Shown: positions 40,107 to 50,145, counted from the stretch's first letter. The stretch: DNA of 64,000 nt from Candidatus Iainarchaeum sp. (GCA_018304425.1 JAGVWE010000006.1:1-64000), one strand, 5' to 3'. The notes: a model not told the origin generated them from the sequence alone. Numbers and translations are program-made.

Positions 40107-41213
40107 TCAATCCTGCCTAACCGAATCCACAAAACAGTTAATTCTCTCCACTATTCTATGACCCGCTTTCCCGTCCCCGAACGGGCTGGAACCCGCAAAA
40201 GGCTTCCCGCCACCAGAACGGTTGAACTGCTTATACGCTTCAAGTATTTTTTTGACTGAATAACCTGCCAATACCCCGTGACGGCCCAGCACTTCGGGGC
40301 GCTCGGTGTTGTTCCGCACAATGATAACCGGCTTTTTGTAAATGGTGGCCTCTTCTTGAATGCCGCCGGAGTCAGTTACCATTAACTTGCTGTGGCTGCA
40401 TAAGTTCAGGAAATCGAGGTATCCAAGCGGTTCAATGAAGGAGAGGTTGGAGTGGTTCTTGAATTTATTGAACAACCCAAATCGCTTGAGCATTTTGAGG
40501 GAGCGGGGATGAACCGGATAGATTACGGGCTCCTTGAATTTTGCCACGGCTGAAAGCACGGCTTTCAGTCTCGGCTTGACATCCACGGTTTCCTGGCGGT
40601 GGGCCGTGAGCACCACATAAGCGCCTTCCTCCAGTGAAAGACGCTCTAGAATCCGTGATTTTTTGGCCTTGTGCAGGTTTTTGGTGGTGGCTTCCACAAT
40701 GGGGTTGCCGGTGAGGAAAATAGTCTTCCTATCCACGCCCTCTGCCTGCAGGTTCCCCACGGCAGTCTTGGTCGGCGCAAAGTTCAGCAAAGCCAGATGG
40801 TCGGCCATGATGCGGTTTACCTCTTCGGGCATGTTCAGGTCAAAGCTCCGCAAACCGGCTTCCACGTGCGCGAACGGAACGCCCATCTTAGCTGAAACAA
40901 GGGCTGCGGCAAGAACGGAGTTTGTGTCTCCTTCGGCCACCACCAGAGCGGGTTCCTTGCCCTTGAACGCCCGCGCCAATGCCGAAACCATTTTGTCGAC
41001 TTGCCTTCCATTGCTTTCCTCTACAACGCCCAGATTGAGATCCGGAGAGGGGAGGGCCAACTCATTCAAAAAAACCGAGCTTAGGGAAGGGCTGTAATGC
41101 TGCCCTGTGTGAACAAGCAACAAATTTTTCCGATAACGTTTCTTGAGTGACTTCACGATGGGGGAAAGCTTTATTATTTCGGGCCTGGTTCCAAACACGA
41201 TAGCAATACGCAT
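40107..41213 (-). CDS. wecB: UDP-N-acetylglucosamine 2-epimerase
   Basis: A 368-aa WecB-type enzyme: IVFGTRPEIIKLSPI, HTGQHYSPSLSS, VVAEGDTNSVLAAAL, HVEAGLRSFDLNMPEEVNR, LTAHRQETVD, YPVHPRS and VTDSGGIQEEA, with the catalytic Asp, Glu and His residues in place. It converts UDP-GlcNAc to UDP-ManNAc, the precursor of ManNAc or ManNAcA residues in archaeal and bacterial surface glycans. No ManNAc dehydrogenase is found nearby, so ManNAc itself may be used. Confidence 0.95.
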   Translation of the reverse strand: MRIAIVFGTRPEIIKLSPIVKSLKKRYRKNLLLVHTGQHYSPSLSSVFLNELALPSPDLNLGVVEESNGRQVDKMVSALARAFKGKEPALVVAEGDTNSVLAAALVSAKMGVPFAHVEAGLRSFDLNMPEEVNRIMADHLALLNFAPTKTAVGNLQAEGVDRKTIFLTGNPIVEATTKNLHKAKKSRILERLSLEEGAYVVLTAHRQETVDVKPRLKAVLSAVAKFKEPVIYPVHPRSLKMLKRFGLFNKFKNHSNLSFIEPLGYLDFLNLCSHSKLMVTDSGGIQEEATIYKKPVIIVRNNTERPEVLGRHGVLAGYSVKKILEAYKQFNRSGGGKPFAGSSPFGDGKAGHRIVERINCFVDSVRQD

Positions 41214-41221
41214 AGCATCCC

Positions 41222-42031
41222 TTACTTCAGCGCCACGGCCGTTGTGCCATACCCAAAATAATTGAGGGGAAAGGTCTTTCTTAGTTTGTCAATCAAACGC
41301 TGGAATGGGAGGGTAAAAGGCAGGTAAGCGCAAAGATATGGAATACAAAGGGTGGAGGCCTCTAAGGCTCGAACCTGGAACTTGGCTTGCCTCAGCCGGT
41401 GCAAGAAAACCCAGGGGTATTGCCATAAGTGGGGGAACTCTTCCTTGCAGGCATATTTTTCATAGACTCCCTGACCAAGCAAGTTAACGAGCACCAGAAA
41501 AACCCCTTTGAGCAGCGCAACAGGCGCATTTAATGTGAGCTCCCAGAACCTTCCGCCCCCAATCATTGTCATGCTGCAAAGGTTTAAACAGGTTGGCACT
41601 GCAATGACCGCTCGGGAGTTGGTTACCCGCCATATCTCTCTTAGGCCCTTGTCAAAGTCAGGCAAGTGCTCCAATACATGGGACGAGACGACGCAGTCAA
41701 AGCCATTATCCTTGAAGGGTAGGTTTTCAGCGTCTGCCACGACAAAGTAAACGTTTTGCACGTCTTTCTCTGAAAGGATGCGTCGTGCGGTCTGAATGTT
41801 GGGACAGGAGAGGTCAACCGCTACGAGGGCGCGGCAGTTGTGCGCGAGAAGGAAGGCCAATACGCCTTCCCCGCAGCCGGTGTCCAAGACGAAAGCATGA
41901 GGTGGAACATGCTCGACAATGGAGGCATACTGCTGGCGGTGGGCATACCGGCGGAGGGGGTTAGGAGACTCGAAGCGCTTGGCCCAAATCGCGTCCGCGT
42001 GAGCGAAATAGCCCTCCTTTGTCTTGTCCAT
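41222..42031 (-). CDS. SAM-dependent methyltransferase
   Basis: A 269-aa class I methyltransferase: FVLDTGCGEGVLAFLL (motif I), VAVDLSCPNIQTAR (motif II), VADAENLPFKDNGFDCVVSSHVLEHLPD (motifs III-IV). The C-terminal part contains a hydrophobic stretch (ALLKGVFLVLVNLLG) and Tyr/Trp-rich segments that may contact a lipid-linked substrate. Stop and start with the GT4 before it share one base (TAATG). Confidence 0.83.
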   Translation of the reverse strand: MDKTKEGYFAHADAIWAKRFESPNPLRRYAHRQQYASIVEHVPPHAFVLDTGCGEGVLAFLLAHNCRALVAVDLSCPNIQTARRILSEKDVQNVYFVVADAENLPFKDNGFDCVVSSHVLEHLPDFDKGLREIWRVTNSRAVIAVPTCLNLCSMTMIGGGRFWELTLNAPVALLKGVFLVLVNLLGQGVYEKYACKEEFPHLWQYPWVFLHRLRQAKFQVRALEASTLCIPYLCAYLPFTLPFQRLIDKLRKTFPLNYFGYGTTAVALK

Positions 42032-43233
42032 TAAGCATCTCCCTCGATGAAGCCAAGGACTGCCCTTGCCCTCTTTTCCCAGGTATATTTTTGCATTACT
42101 TCTTTTTTCGCGTTTTCGCCGATTTTTTTCGCAAGCGCCTCATCAGTCAGAACCCGTAAAATACCGTTGGCAAGGGATTCCGAGTCAGATGGCCTGACAA
42201 GAACGGCGCTTGTCCCATCCTGCAGTATTTCCCGTATCGATGGAAGACCAGTGGCCACAATGGGTTTTCCGGCGGCCATGTACTCGAATAATTTTAGAGG
42301 GGATGCGTAATACGCGAAATGCTCGGTCCATGGGAAGGGGATGACACAGACGTCAAAGGAATTAATGAATTGCTTGACTTCAGCCGGCACAACATAGTCG
42401 AATACCAACAGTTTTTCGTTCATGCCAAGCTTGGCCGCCAAAGTCGTATACCCTGGAATCATCTCCTTGGGCCCTCCGACCAGGCACAGCATTGTTTCAG
42501 GAAATTTCCGCAAAACAATCTGCATGGCTTGAATCAGCGTCTCGAGCCCTTTTTCCATGCCAAGCGTGTGGAACCGGCCAATGTAGCCGATTATTTTTTT
42601 GTCCGGCAAGCCAAGCCGTTCCTTTGTGGTTACCGAAGGCTCAGAAAACGAAAGCACGCGTTCGTCAACAGCGTCATGGGCCACAAGGATCCTTTCAGGT
42701 CGTATGCCGGCAAGCTTTGAAAGCCTCTCCCTGGTTGCATGGGTCAGAACAACGTAGGAAAAGCGCTTGGAGAGCGCCAGCAAAAAGAAAATGGAGTGGG
42801 GATGCAGGGAGTGAAGTTCAAAAACCACCCTTATTTTCTTGAACAAGGCGATTAACCTGAGAAGGCTCGCGGTAGGGTAATCCCTTACATAATAAATGTC
42901 GGCTGTGTCACGCAAGAGAAGGAAAAAAAACAAGGCGAAGAGAAAACTCGCACAATATAGTGGAAACGCCAGCAACCGTTGCACGATGTAGGGGGTAACC
43001 TCAAGCAGGTCAATGCAGGGCAGTTGCCTGAAGTTAAATGGGTTTACGCCATAATAAGAAAAAATATTTGGGCTGTGTTGGGCCCTCATTTCCTTTGACT
43101 GGTGCCATCGTTTTGGAACAATCAAGGTGACTTCAAGCCCTTTGGAGACAAGGGCGCTGCAGAACTTCATAATCTGATTGCTTTGGGCCTTTTCCGAGGG
43201 AATTCGGGCAAGCGACAGGTAAACCAACTTCAT
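42031..43233 (-). CDS. GT4 glycosyltransferase
   Basis: A 400-aa GT-B enzyme with LARIPSEKAQSNQIMKFC at the N terminus, a hydrophobic patch (LYCASFLFALFFFLLL) that could bind the membrane, and the donor-domain YIGRFHTLGMEKGLETLI and YASPLKLFEYMAAGKPIVAT. ATG 43233 is chosen for its ATGA overlap with the gene before it. Confidence 0.88.
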   Translation of the reverse strand: MKLVYLSLARIPSEKAQSNQIMKFCSALVSKGLEVTLIVPKRWHQSKEMRAQHSPNIFSYYGVNPFNFRQLPCIDLLEVTPYIVQRLLAFPLYCASFLFALFFFLLLRDTADIYYVRDYPTASLLRLIALFKKIRVVFELHSLHPHSIFFLLALSKRFSYVVLTHATRERLSKLAGIRPERILVAHDAVDERVLSFSEPSVTTKERLGLPDKKIIGYIGRFHTLGMEKGLETLIQAMQIVLRKFPETMLCLVGGPKEMIPGYTTLAAKLGMNEKLLVFDYVVPAEVKQFINSFDVCVIPFPWTEHFAYYASPLKLFEYMAAGKPIVATGLPSIREILQDGTSAVLVRPSDSESLANGILRVLTDEALAKKIGENAKKEVMQKYTWEKRARAVLGFIEGDA

Positions 43234-44297
43234 GCAAGGCAACCCCTAAACACGTTAACCAGGTTATTGGCCAGGTTTTTTATAGAGTGCTTTTCCACTA
43301 CCCTCCTTCGAAGCCCTTTGGAAAGGCGGGCCCGCTGTTTTTGGTCAAGGCTTAAAACAAACTCTATTTTCTTGGCAAGGCTTGTTGAGTCACCCTCAGC
43401 AAAGAAAAGAGGTTCACCAAACGCACCCAACAGTTTTTTCAGGGCTATATTCGAAGTCAACAGAAGGAGCCCGGTTGACATCGCTTCAAGTGCTGCCTTG
43501 TCAATGCTTCCCGTTCTGCTTGCGTGAAGAAACACCCCATAGCCACGCAAGCGGGTGGGCAACGCAGAGAAAGCCACGCCGCCCAAAAAGCACACGGTTT
43601 TTTCCAACCAGCATGCCAAGACTTTTTGCTTGAGCGAAGCAAGATAAGCAATACCTTGAGGCATTAGGGGTTCACCGATGACGTCAAGCATGAGGTCTTG
43701 GAATCCCCGAGTTCTAAGCCGGGACATCGCCGCAACCAGGGTTTCATAGTCTTTGATAGGGCTTATTCTGCCCACCGAGACAAATTTTCTTGCGTCTGGA
43801 ATAAATCCAGGCAAGGGCTTAAAAAAATCGGTGTCAATGCCCTGGCCTACCACGACTTTCTTTGGGCTGGGAAGGCGAAAGCCTTCCGCAGAGGAGGTTA
43901 CAATTTTCGTGGCAAACGCCTCTGCTACCCGAAGCAGCAGGCTAACGTTTTTATGGGCGTACCACATCACAATTGGTTTCCCATACAGCGCAGCAAATGG
44001 GGCCATCAAGAGCGTGAATTCAGGAAACATGTGGCAGAAGATGACGTCCACCCGGTGCCGGGAAAAAATCATGGAAACGGTTTTCAGGAAGCGGGGCAAC
44101 AAAAACAGGGGGTGAGGCACGCGCGATTTGTTTAGTGAATAGATGGTGATGTTCGGCGGCAGGTTTGTTTCGCAGGCATCCAAAGTCAACACCACAAGTG
44201 AATCCACTTGGGTTGCCAGTGCCCTAATCCAGCCACAGGCAAAACCCAGGAAGGGGTCGGATGGATCCACTTTGGGGGTGAACATCAGGACGTTCAT
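43230..44297 (-). CDS. GT4 glycosyltransferase
   Basis: A 355-aa GT-B enzyme. FTPKVDPSDPFLGFACGWI and MWYAHKNVSLLLR mark the acceptor domain; VSVGRISPIKDYETLVAAM and HASRTGSIDKAALEAMSTG mark the donor domain, where the first Glu of the E-x7-E pair is replaced. ATG 44297 overlaps the asparagine-synthase-like gene's stop. Confidence 0.87.
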   Translation of the reverse strand: MNVLMFTPKVDPSDPFLGFACGWIRALATQVDSLVVLTLDACETNLPPNITIYSLNKSRVPHPLFLLPRFLKTVSMIFSRHRVDVIFCHMFPEFTLLMAPFAALYGKPIVMWYAHKNVSLLLRVAEAFATKIVTSSAEGFRLPSPKKVVVGQGIDTDFFKPLPGFIPDARKFVSVGRISPIKDYETLVAAMSRLRTRGFQDLMLDVIGEPLMPQGIAYLASLKQKVLACWLEKTVCFLGGVAFSALPTRLRGYGVFLHASRTGSIDKAALEAMSTGLLLLTSNIALKKLLGAFGEPLFFAEGDSTSLAKKIEFVLSLDQKQRARLSKGLRRRVVEKHSIKNLANNLVNVFRGCLA

Positions 44298-46186
44298 GGT
44301 TTTCCCCTGTGGCTGCCCCCCAGAATGAACAACCGGTGCCATTCGGAGAAGGCCAAGAGCGTCATAAGCTTGGATATCTGACGGCTACGCCATTTCTTCT
44401 GTGCCGCGATCCGCTCGACGAGGGCATGCACGGCGCGGTCGTCGAAAAGGTTGCAATGAGCCTTTAATTCTCCAAACCGTTGTTCGGCGTATTCCCGCAG
44501 TTCCGCGTCAAACCAAAGTTTCAACGGCAGCTGGAAGCCCTGCTTGGCACGCGCCAAAATAGGCGGTGGCAGCTTGTCTTTGACGCTCTTCAAATAAAGG
44601 TAGCGCAATCCCCCTTTTCCAAACCCTTTCACCAATAGGTTGAGCGGGAGGGTAAATGAAAACTCGACCAGTTTGTGGCTGGCCAGGGGAACCCTTCCCT
44701 CCAATGAATGCGCCATCGTTATTTTGTCGAAATTTTGCAGAACGTAGTACTGGAACCAGTTCGCATAATCTGCGTAGCGCAGTTGATTGAGGTAATCGAA
44801 TTTCCGGGCCGCCGAAAAATATTGGGCTGCAAGCCTTTTCGGCGTATCTGCCAGCACTTGACTTTTGACTTCCTCCGAGACCACCAGCCGCTTCTCGTCC
44901 TCATCCATCACGGCATTGACGGCCAAATAGTTCTCTTCGAGGGTCTTCTCAGCGAAGCGGAGGGGGCTTTGAAGCGAGGGCGCAAATTCGAAGGGAGCGT
45001 GTCGACCCGCCATGGAGGCTAGGAGGCGCCGGACAGGGGATGGCAGGCATTCGAAAGCCCTTTGTGTTTTGGCGAGGAGATACTTTTCATAGGTGGCAAA
45101 AGCTTCGTCGCCTCCGCTACCTGTGAGAACAACTTTCACGTGCTTTCTCGCCAATTCCGCCAGGTAATATTCTGCGATATAGTGTTCTGGGGCCGTCGGC
45201 TGCTCGAGGTGCCACAGGATTTTTGATAAATCGCGGAGGACACGCGGTTTGACGATGAACTCATGGTGGTCGGTGTCATAGAGACGTGCTATTTCAGCGG
45301 CGTACGGCAGCTCGTTGTAGCAACCTTCACTCTCAAACCCTATGGTGAAACTGGCAAGGGGCACCTCGCTTGACTCGCGCAAAAAGCCGAGCACGGCGCT
45401 GGAATCGATGCCGCCAGACAGATAAATCCCGATGGGCACGTCGCTTATTAGGCGTTCCTGCACGGCTTGTCGGATTACTTCGCGCGTGCGGGCAATGAAA
45501 TAAGCCTCAGTGCCGGTAGAAATGTTTTCTTTCAGTTGCCAATAGCGCCAGCAACGGATGCCAGCAGCATCCACCGTCATGGCATGGGCGGCAGGCAGGC
45601 TAAAGACGCCTTTGAACATGGTTTCGGGGGTGGGCACGAATCTGAAGGTGAGATAGCCGTCCAATGCTTGGAAGTTCACTTCCGGTTCCACTGCAGGGAA
45701 TGCAAGCAGGGCCTTTATTTCCGAAGCAAAAAGGAATACCCCTTCATTCTGCCAATAGTAAAGGGGTTTCTTACCTGTTCGATCGCGTGCCAAAAACAAT
45801 TGTTTTTTGTTTGCATCCCAGATCGCGAAGGCAAACATGCCGTTCAAGCGTTGAAGGCAATCAAAACCGTATTCCTCGTAGGCATGGATGACGGATTCCG
45901 TATCGGCATTCGTGGCGAATCTGTGGCCTTTTGCCTCTAGTTCCTGCCGTAATTCCCTGTAGTTCCAGATTTCACCATTGAAAACAATCCACACGCTGCC
46001 GTCCTCGTTGGACATCGGCTGGTGCCCGCCTGCGAGGTCAATAATGCTTAAGCGACGGAATCCCAATTCGAGGTTTTTGTCAGAGTAATAGCCTTCGTCG
46101 TCGGGGCCGCGGTGTTCCATGATTCGAGTCATGGACTTAATCAATTGCTTGTCATTGAATCCATACACGCCACAAATGCCGCACAC
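44294..46186 (-). CDS. asnB: Asparagine synthase-like glutamine amidotransferase
   Basis: A 630-aa two-domain enzyme. GTG 46186 gives MCGICGVYGF, so that removal of Met exposes the nucleophilic Cys; the longer GTG 46195 reading would bury it. The class II glutaminase domain shows MEHRGPDDEGYY and NGEIWNYRELR. The synthase domain has YLSGGIDSSAVLGFL (PPi loop) and TGSGGDEAFATYEKY. In surface-polysaccharide loci such proteins often amidate uronic acids rather than make free asparagine; the location among glycosyltransferases favours that reading, as inference. Confidence 0.9.
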   Translation of the reverse strand: MCGICGVYGFNDKQLIKSMTRIMEHRGPDDEGYYSDKNLELGFRRLSIIDLAGGHQPMSNEDGSVWIVFNGEIWNYRELRQELEAKGHRFATNADTESVIHAYEEYGFDCLQRLNGMFAFAIWDANKKQLFLARDRTGKKPLYYWQNEGVFLFASEIKALLAFPAVEPEVNFQALDGYLTFRFVPTPETMFKGVFSLPAAHAMTVDAAGIRCWRYWQLKENISTGTEAYFIARTREVIRQAVQERLISDVPIGIYLSGGIDSSAVLGFLRESSEVPLASFTIGFESEGCYNELPYAAEIARLYDTDHHEFIVKPRVLRDLSKILWHLEQPTAPEHYIAEYYLAELARKHVKVVLTGSGGDEAFATYEKYLLAKTQRAFECLPSPVRRLLASMAGRHAPFEFAPSLQSPLRFAEKTLEENYLAVNAVMDEDEKRLVVSEEVKSQVLADTPKRLAAQYFSAARKFDYLNQLRYADYANWFQYYVLQNFDKITMAHSLEGRVPLASHKLVEFSFTLPLNLLVKGFGKGGLRYLYLKSVKDKLPPPILARAKQGFQLPLKLWFDAELREYAEQRFGELKAHCNLFDDRAVHALVERIAAQKKWRSRQISKLMTLLAFSEWHRLFILGGSHRGKP

Positions 46187-46191
46187 GAAAA

Positions 46192-47820
46192 TCACTTGAC
46201 CCCATACAGCTCTATTGTTTCACCGTTTCTTTGACTAAACGCCTTAACTAATTCAAAACCTTGGCTTCCCTTAACCTTTTGCCATAAATGCCCTTGATTT
46301 CCATCGTATAAAACAATGTATACCGGCAACCCTTTTCCTTTTAATCCCTGTACTCTGCGGTCGAATTCGTTAACTGGGAATTCCGTTACCTTTCGTGAAT
46401 GTCGCCTGTCATACTTAAGCGTGTAAAAAGAGAAATTAACCCAGTTCACCCGAATGTCATGCGAGGCAAGAATCACCGCTGAATTGTCCGGAAAACTGTC
46501 AACAACGTATTTTGCTATATTGTCCAGATCTATCGTTGAGTAGCTGTTAGCATACGTGAAGATTGTCTCCTGCTTGTTCCCGACCAGCACAAAAGAGGGC
46601 AAGGCCACTGAAAGAATTAACAGAAACAGAATCTTCCGTTCATGGCCAACGAAAAACGTTTTCGCCAGCGAATTCGCTTCATTGAAGGCAACCAAGAAAA
46701 AAGCGGCAATCATCGGAAAGACAAACCTTGGCTCCTTGTTCGGAATAAGCGTAAAAACAACGAAGTAAACGGCGGTTAGTACAAGCAAAACCCGGGCAGC
46801 CGGATTTTTGTTTCTAAAAGCCCCATACAAACCAACCAAGCCAATCAAGAAAAGAGGCCAGTTTGCCACTTCAAGCAGAGCAACGAGGTAAAAAGCGATA
46901 ACCCTTGCACCCATCGAAGAGATAGCGGATGAAGCGGAAAGTTTTTCGCTGCCTGGCAAAAGCCAGCCAAGAGTATTTCCAATCAATGTTCCCCTCTCGG
47001 TTGAGTCCTCGGGAAAAAAGCCTGCAAACACGAGAACAAGTGCCAAGTAAAGCAAAAAACCGAGAAAGGCGCAGCCAAGAATTCTAACATTCTTCTGCCT
47101 CAAAAACACAAACGACCGGTGCTTGAGTAATAAGTAGAAGAATATTATTGGGAAAACCAGGGCAGCCGGAAACTTGATCATTGAACCAAGAAAGGCAGAG
47201 GCCGCTGCAAGAAAAGCGGGCCTGTTCAAACCTGATTGCTCGCTTTTCAGGAAATAATAAAGTGTTGCGAGAACTGCAAAAGTCGAAGGGACATCCCGCA
47301 TAATTAAAACAGAATGCTGCAGGAAAATAAAGCTCAGAGAAAAAGCCACGGTCGAAGCAATGGCGGCCGCCCTGCCAAATACTTGTCTGCCAAGCTTGTA
47401 AACAAAAACCAAGGCCAAAAACGAAAAAACCGTTGAAACGATTCTTGCAGCAAAGTCATTAACCCCAAACGCAGCAAACGAAGCAGCCATAACAAGTGCA
47501 TACGCTGGCGGATAATTGAAGCCAGAGGAAAAGATTGCAAAGTAATTGGAAATATAACCGTAAACATATGTATACAGCCAAGTGCCTGAAAGGCTTGTTG
47601 GCAGAGAATTCAAGAAATCTTTTGCAAGGTCATACACGAATATGCCCGCAATGGTGTGGCTACCTTCATCCCACGTCAAAGAAAGATTGGATGCAAGTAA
47701 GAAAGTGAACACAGAGTAAGCAAAAAGATAGCCTATAAGAGCAGTCTCCGCCTTATGTACAATGCCATGGTTGCTGGCAATGGCGCCAAAATAGGCTCGT
47801 ACCCTTTCAATAGAATTCAT
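46192..47820 (-). CDS. GT-C (GT39/PMT-like) membrane glycosyltransferase
   Basis: A 542-aa polytopic protein with LSLTWDEGSHTIAGIFVYDLAK in the first outside loop (Asp-Glu motif), FNYPPAYALVMA, RDVPSTFAVLATLYYFLK and a C-terminal outside domain (NSAVILASHDIRVNW, VYIVLYDGNQGH). It aligns along its length with the protein at 28044. ATG 47820 overlaps the preceding GT4 gene by 14 nt; an upstream ATG at 47865 only adds a basic, Trp-rich stretch. Likely uses a polyprenyl-phosphate sugar on the outer face. Confidence 0.85.
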   Translation of the reverse strand: MNSIERVRAYFGAIASNHGIVHKAETALIGYLFAYSVFTFLLASNLSLTWDEGSHTIAGIFVYDLAKDFLNSLPTSLSGTWLYTYVYGYISNYFAIFSSGFNYPPAYALVMAASFAAFGVNDFAARIVSTVFSFLALVFVYKLGRQVFGRAAAIASTVAFSLSFIFLQHSVLIMRDVPSTFAVLATLYYFLKSEQSGLNRPAFLAAASAFLGSMIKFPAALVFPIIFFYLLLKHRSFVFLRQKNVRILGCAFLGFLLYLALVLVFAGFFPEDSTERGTLIGNTLGWLLPGSEKLSASSAISSMGARVIAFYLVALLEVANWPLFLIGLVGLYGAFRNKNPAARVLLVLTAVYFVVFTLIPNKEPRFVFPMIAAFFLVAFNEANSLAKTFFVGHERKILFLLILSVALPSFVLVGNKQETIFTYANSYSTIDLDNIAKYVVDSFPDNSAVILASHDIRVNWVNFSFYTLKYDRRHSRKVTEFPVNEFDRRVQGLKGKGLPVYIVLYDGNQGHLWQKVKGSQGFELVKAFSQRNGETIELYGVK

Positions 47821-49009
47821 AGTTTCCCTGCCCCACCGTTGCCAAGAGTGAATGGTAATGGTCATAAAAGGATTGCTCCGAATACCGTCGGCGCACCAGT
47901 TCCCTGCCTTTTAAGCCTATTGAGGCTGCCTTGTCGGGGTGGTCAAATAAGTAAATCATTTTCTCGGCAAGTGCTTTGGGGTTCCTTGGCTTTACGAGGA
48001 AGCCGTTGACCCCATCGGTTACCAACTCAGGTATGGGCCCAATGGCAGTGGTTATTACGGGTTTGCCACAGGCATTTGCTTCAACGATAACCCTACCAAA
48101 ACCCTCGGAGAGGGTGGGAAAAACCAAAAGAGTGGAAGCAGCATACTCTTTTGCTAACTCCGCCAAGGACAGAAAGCCTTGAAATGCGACATTCTGTGTT
48201 AATCCCAGCTTGCCTACAAGTTCCTCCAACTCTTTCTTCCTTGGTCCTCCACCCCTAATCACTAGCCTAGCAGCTGGATGGCATTTAACAACTTCCGCCA
48301 TTGCCAAGATAGTATCTTCGGGGGCTTTTCTCTTTCCAAGCGTTCCAACAAATAAAGCAATTTTTTCCTTGTTTTTGTTTTGTTGGGCTAAAAAAGGCTT
48401 CAAATCCATGTATCCCGGAAAAATGATAATGGGCTTTCCTGGCACCAACTGCTCGATTTTTTGCTTCATGTAGGCGGTTACGGCCCTAATCCAGTCTGCA
48501 TGCGAAAAAGAATTTTTCACTACATAATGCAAGGCGCCTTTAGCCAGCCACTGAAAGGGCCCGCTCATCTCATGCAAATATGTTTCCTCCCACTCCCCGT
48601 GACAGTGAACAAGCAATTTTACCTCTCTCCCAAGAAGCCTTAGGAGTGAAGTAAGCCCTGAAGAGACAAATCCTGACACCACTGGATCCTCAGCATCTAT
48701 GATGCGGACATTTCTTCGTAAGGCCAGCCATAATCCAAGAAAGCCGGTTACCAGAGTGTACCATAGGATATCCAAAAATGCTATTGGAAGCACGGGCACT
48801 AAGTGAAAATCTGCTCCACAACGGAATTTCAAAAATCTTGGCTGGTTTGTCCGCGCAATCACCGTTAACTGGTGTCCCTGAGAAAGATTCAACCACTTTG
48901 CCCGAATGCTATTATCAAATGGAACCACGTTGGCGCTCCATTTAACCCTCTTTTCAGTGCATTTGTTCGACTGAACATAAATTGTTCGGCCGATAAACAA
49001 CACGTTCAT
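47807..49009 (-). CDS. GT4 glycosyltransferase
   Basis: A 400-aa GT-B enzyme: an unusual N terminus (FIGRTIYVQSNKCTEKRVKW), HCHGEWEETYLHE, then FVGTLGKRKAPEDTILAM and PTLSEGFGRVIVEANACGKPVIT with the E-x7-E pair. ATG 49009 overlaps the next GT4's stop (ATGA). Codon use is AT-rich, as in its neighbours. Confidence 0.89.
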   Translation of the reverse strand: MNVLFIGRTIYVQSNKCTEKRVKWSANVVPFDNSIRAKWLNLSQGHQLTVIARTNQPRFLKFRCGADFHLVPVLPIAFLDILWYTLVTGFLGLWLALRRNVRIIDAEDPVVSGFVSSGLTSLLRLLGREVKLLVHCHGEWEETYLHEMSGPFQWLAKGALHYVVKNSFSHADWIRAVTAYMKQKIEQLVPGKPIIIFPGYMDLKPFLAQQNKNKEKIALFVGTLGKRKAPEDTILAMAEVVKCHPAARLVIRGGGPRKKELEELVGKLGLTQNVAFQGFLSLAELAKEYAASTLLVFPTLSEGFGRVIVEANACGKPVITTAIGPIPELVTDGVNGFLVKPRNPKALAEKMIYLFDHPDKAASIGLKGRELVRRRYSEQSFYDHYHSLLATVGQGNYEFY

Positions 49010-50145
49010 TGCTTCATCCCCTGTGCTTCCTCGAACACGGCCAGCGTGGCGTCGGCAAGCTTTCCCCAGGAATAACCTTTAACCTTTTGCTTCGCGTTTT
49101 TGACGAGTTCCCGCGCAAAAGCCTGGTTGGAGAGCACTTGCTTGAGCCTGTCTGCCAGTTGGTTTAAGTCATGGGAATCAACGAGCAAGCCGTTCACGCC
49201 GTCTTCAATGAGTTCCCGGTTAGGTTCAAGGTCAGAGGCAAGAACGGGTGCACCAGCAGCCATGGCTTCCAAGAGCAAGTGGCTTTGGCCTTCGTATGAG
49301 CTGTACAAGACAAAGGCATCGCAAACGGAAAGGAACTGGAGGACTTTTTCGTGGGGTTGCCGCCCCAAAAACAAGGCATCCACCTTCAGTCGCTGCGCCA
49401 GTTCCTTGAGGTTCCGCTCCTGGTCCCCTTCCCCAATCACAACCAGCAGGGCATTGATTTTGTGGGCAGCCATGCATTCAATGATTTTGTCCACGCGCTT
49501 GAAGGGATAGAGGCGGCCAATCGTTAACACGATTGTTTGGTTGGACGGCAAACCCAGCGAGTCTCTTGTTAGTTCCGTGGTTGGAGGCTCCACCGCGTTT
49601 GAGACCAGGCGAAACTTGTTTTCCGGAATGCCCCACCCAGCCCACAACCGTTTATTGTAATTGCTCGGGACAATGACAAAGTCAGCTCTATGGGCAACAA
49701 ATTCCTGAATGAAACGAAGCAATTCAACTCGCAAGCCGAAGCGTTTTTGCTGGAATTCCTCAATATCCACTGCGCTACCAAGCCATCCTACGCGGACAGC
49801 ATGCTCCCATGCAAAATTGCCTACAAGCCGAAGAATAAACGGCTTGTTCATAAGTTTGGCGGCGATTAAGGCAGGAACTCCTGCAATGACAGGATCAGTG
49901 GCAAGGATTACGTCACATTTTCTGGCATGAATTAACGCTTTCCAGGTCGCTAAAGGGATTTTAACCAATGGATGAAGGGTTCCATTAACCCAGAAAATGC
50001 TTTCCCTTGATGAACTCGGTTCACCATAAGTAATTACCTCCACTGAATGGCCTTTGGCTTTAAGCCGTTGAGAAAATTGCTTGCAATACGTTGCAGGACC
50101 GCCAATCTGGGGCGGGAATATACCTGAAAGAATGCATGCCTTCAT
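49006..50145 (-). CDS. GT4 glycosyltransferase
   Basis: A 379-aa GT-B enzyme: GIFPPQIGGPATYCKQF, LRLVGNFAWEHA, then LTIGRLYPFKRVDKIIE and YSSYEGQSHLLLEAMAAGAPVLAS with the E-x7-E pair. It is coupled by ATGA overlaps both to the membrane protein before it and to the GT4 after it. Confidence 0.9.
   Translation of the reverse strand: MKACILSGIFPPQIGGPATYCKQFSQRLKAKGHSVEVITYGEPSSSRESIFWVNGTLHPLVKIPLATWKALIHARKCDVILATDPVIAGVPALIAAKLMNKPFILRLVGNFAWEHAVRVGWLGSAVDIEEFQQKRFGLRVELLRFIQEFVAHRADFVIVPSNYNKRLWAGWGIPENKFRLVSNAVEPPTTELTRDSLGLPSNQTIVLTIGRLYPFKRVDKIIECMAAHKINALLVVIGEGDQERNLKELAQRLKVDALFLGRQPHEKVLQFLSVCDAFVLYSSYEGQSHLLLEAMAAGAPVLASDLEPNRELIEDGVNGLLVDSHDLNQLADRLKQVLSNQAFARELVKNAKQKVKGYSWGKLADATLAVFEEAQGMKQ

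Noticed and set aside
46187-46195. GTG 46195 as the start of the asparagine-synthase-like gene
   Set aside because: It gives a neat 4-nt overlap, but would place three residues before the Cys that must become N-terminal; GTG 46186 gives Met-Cys.
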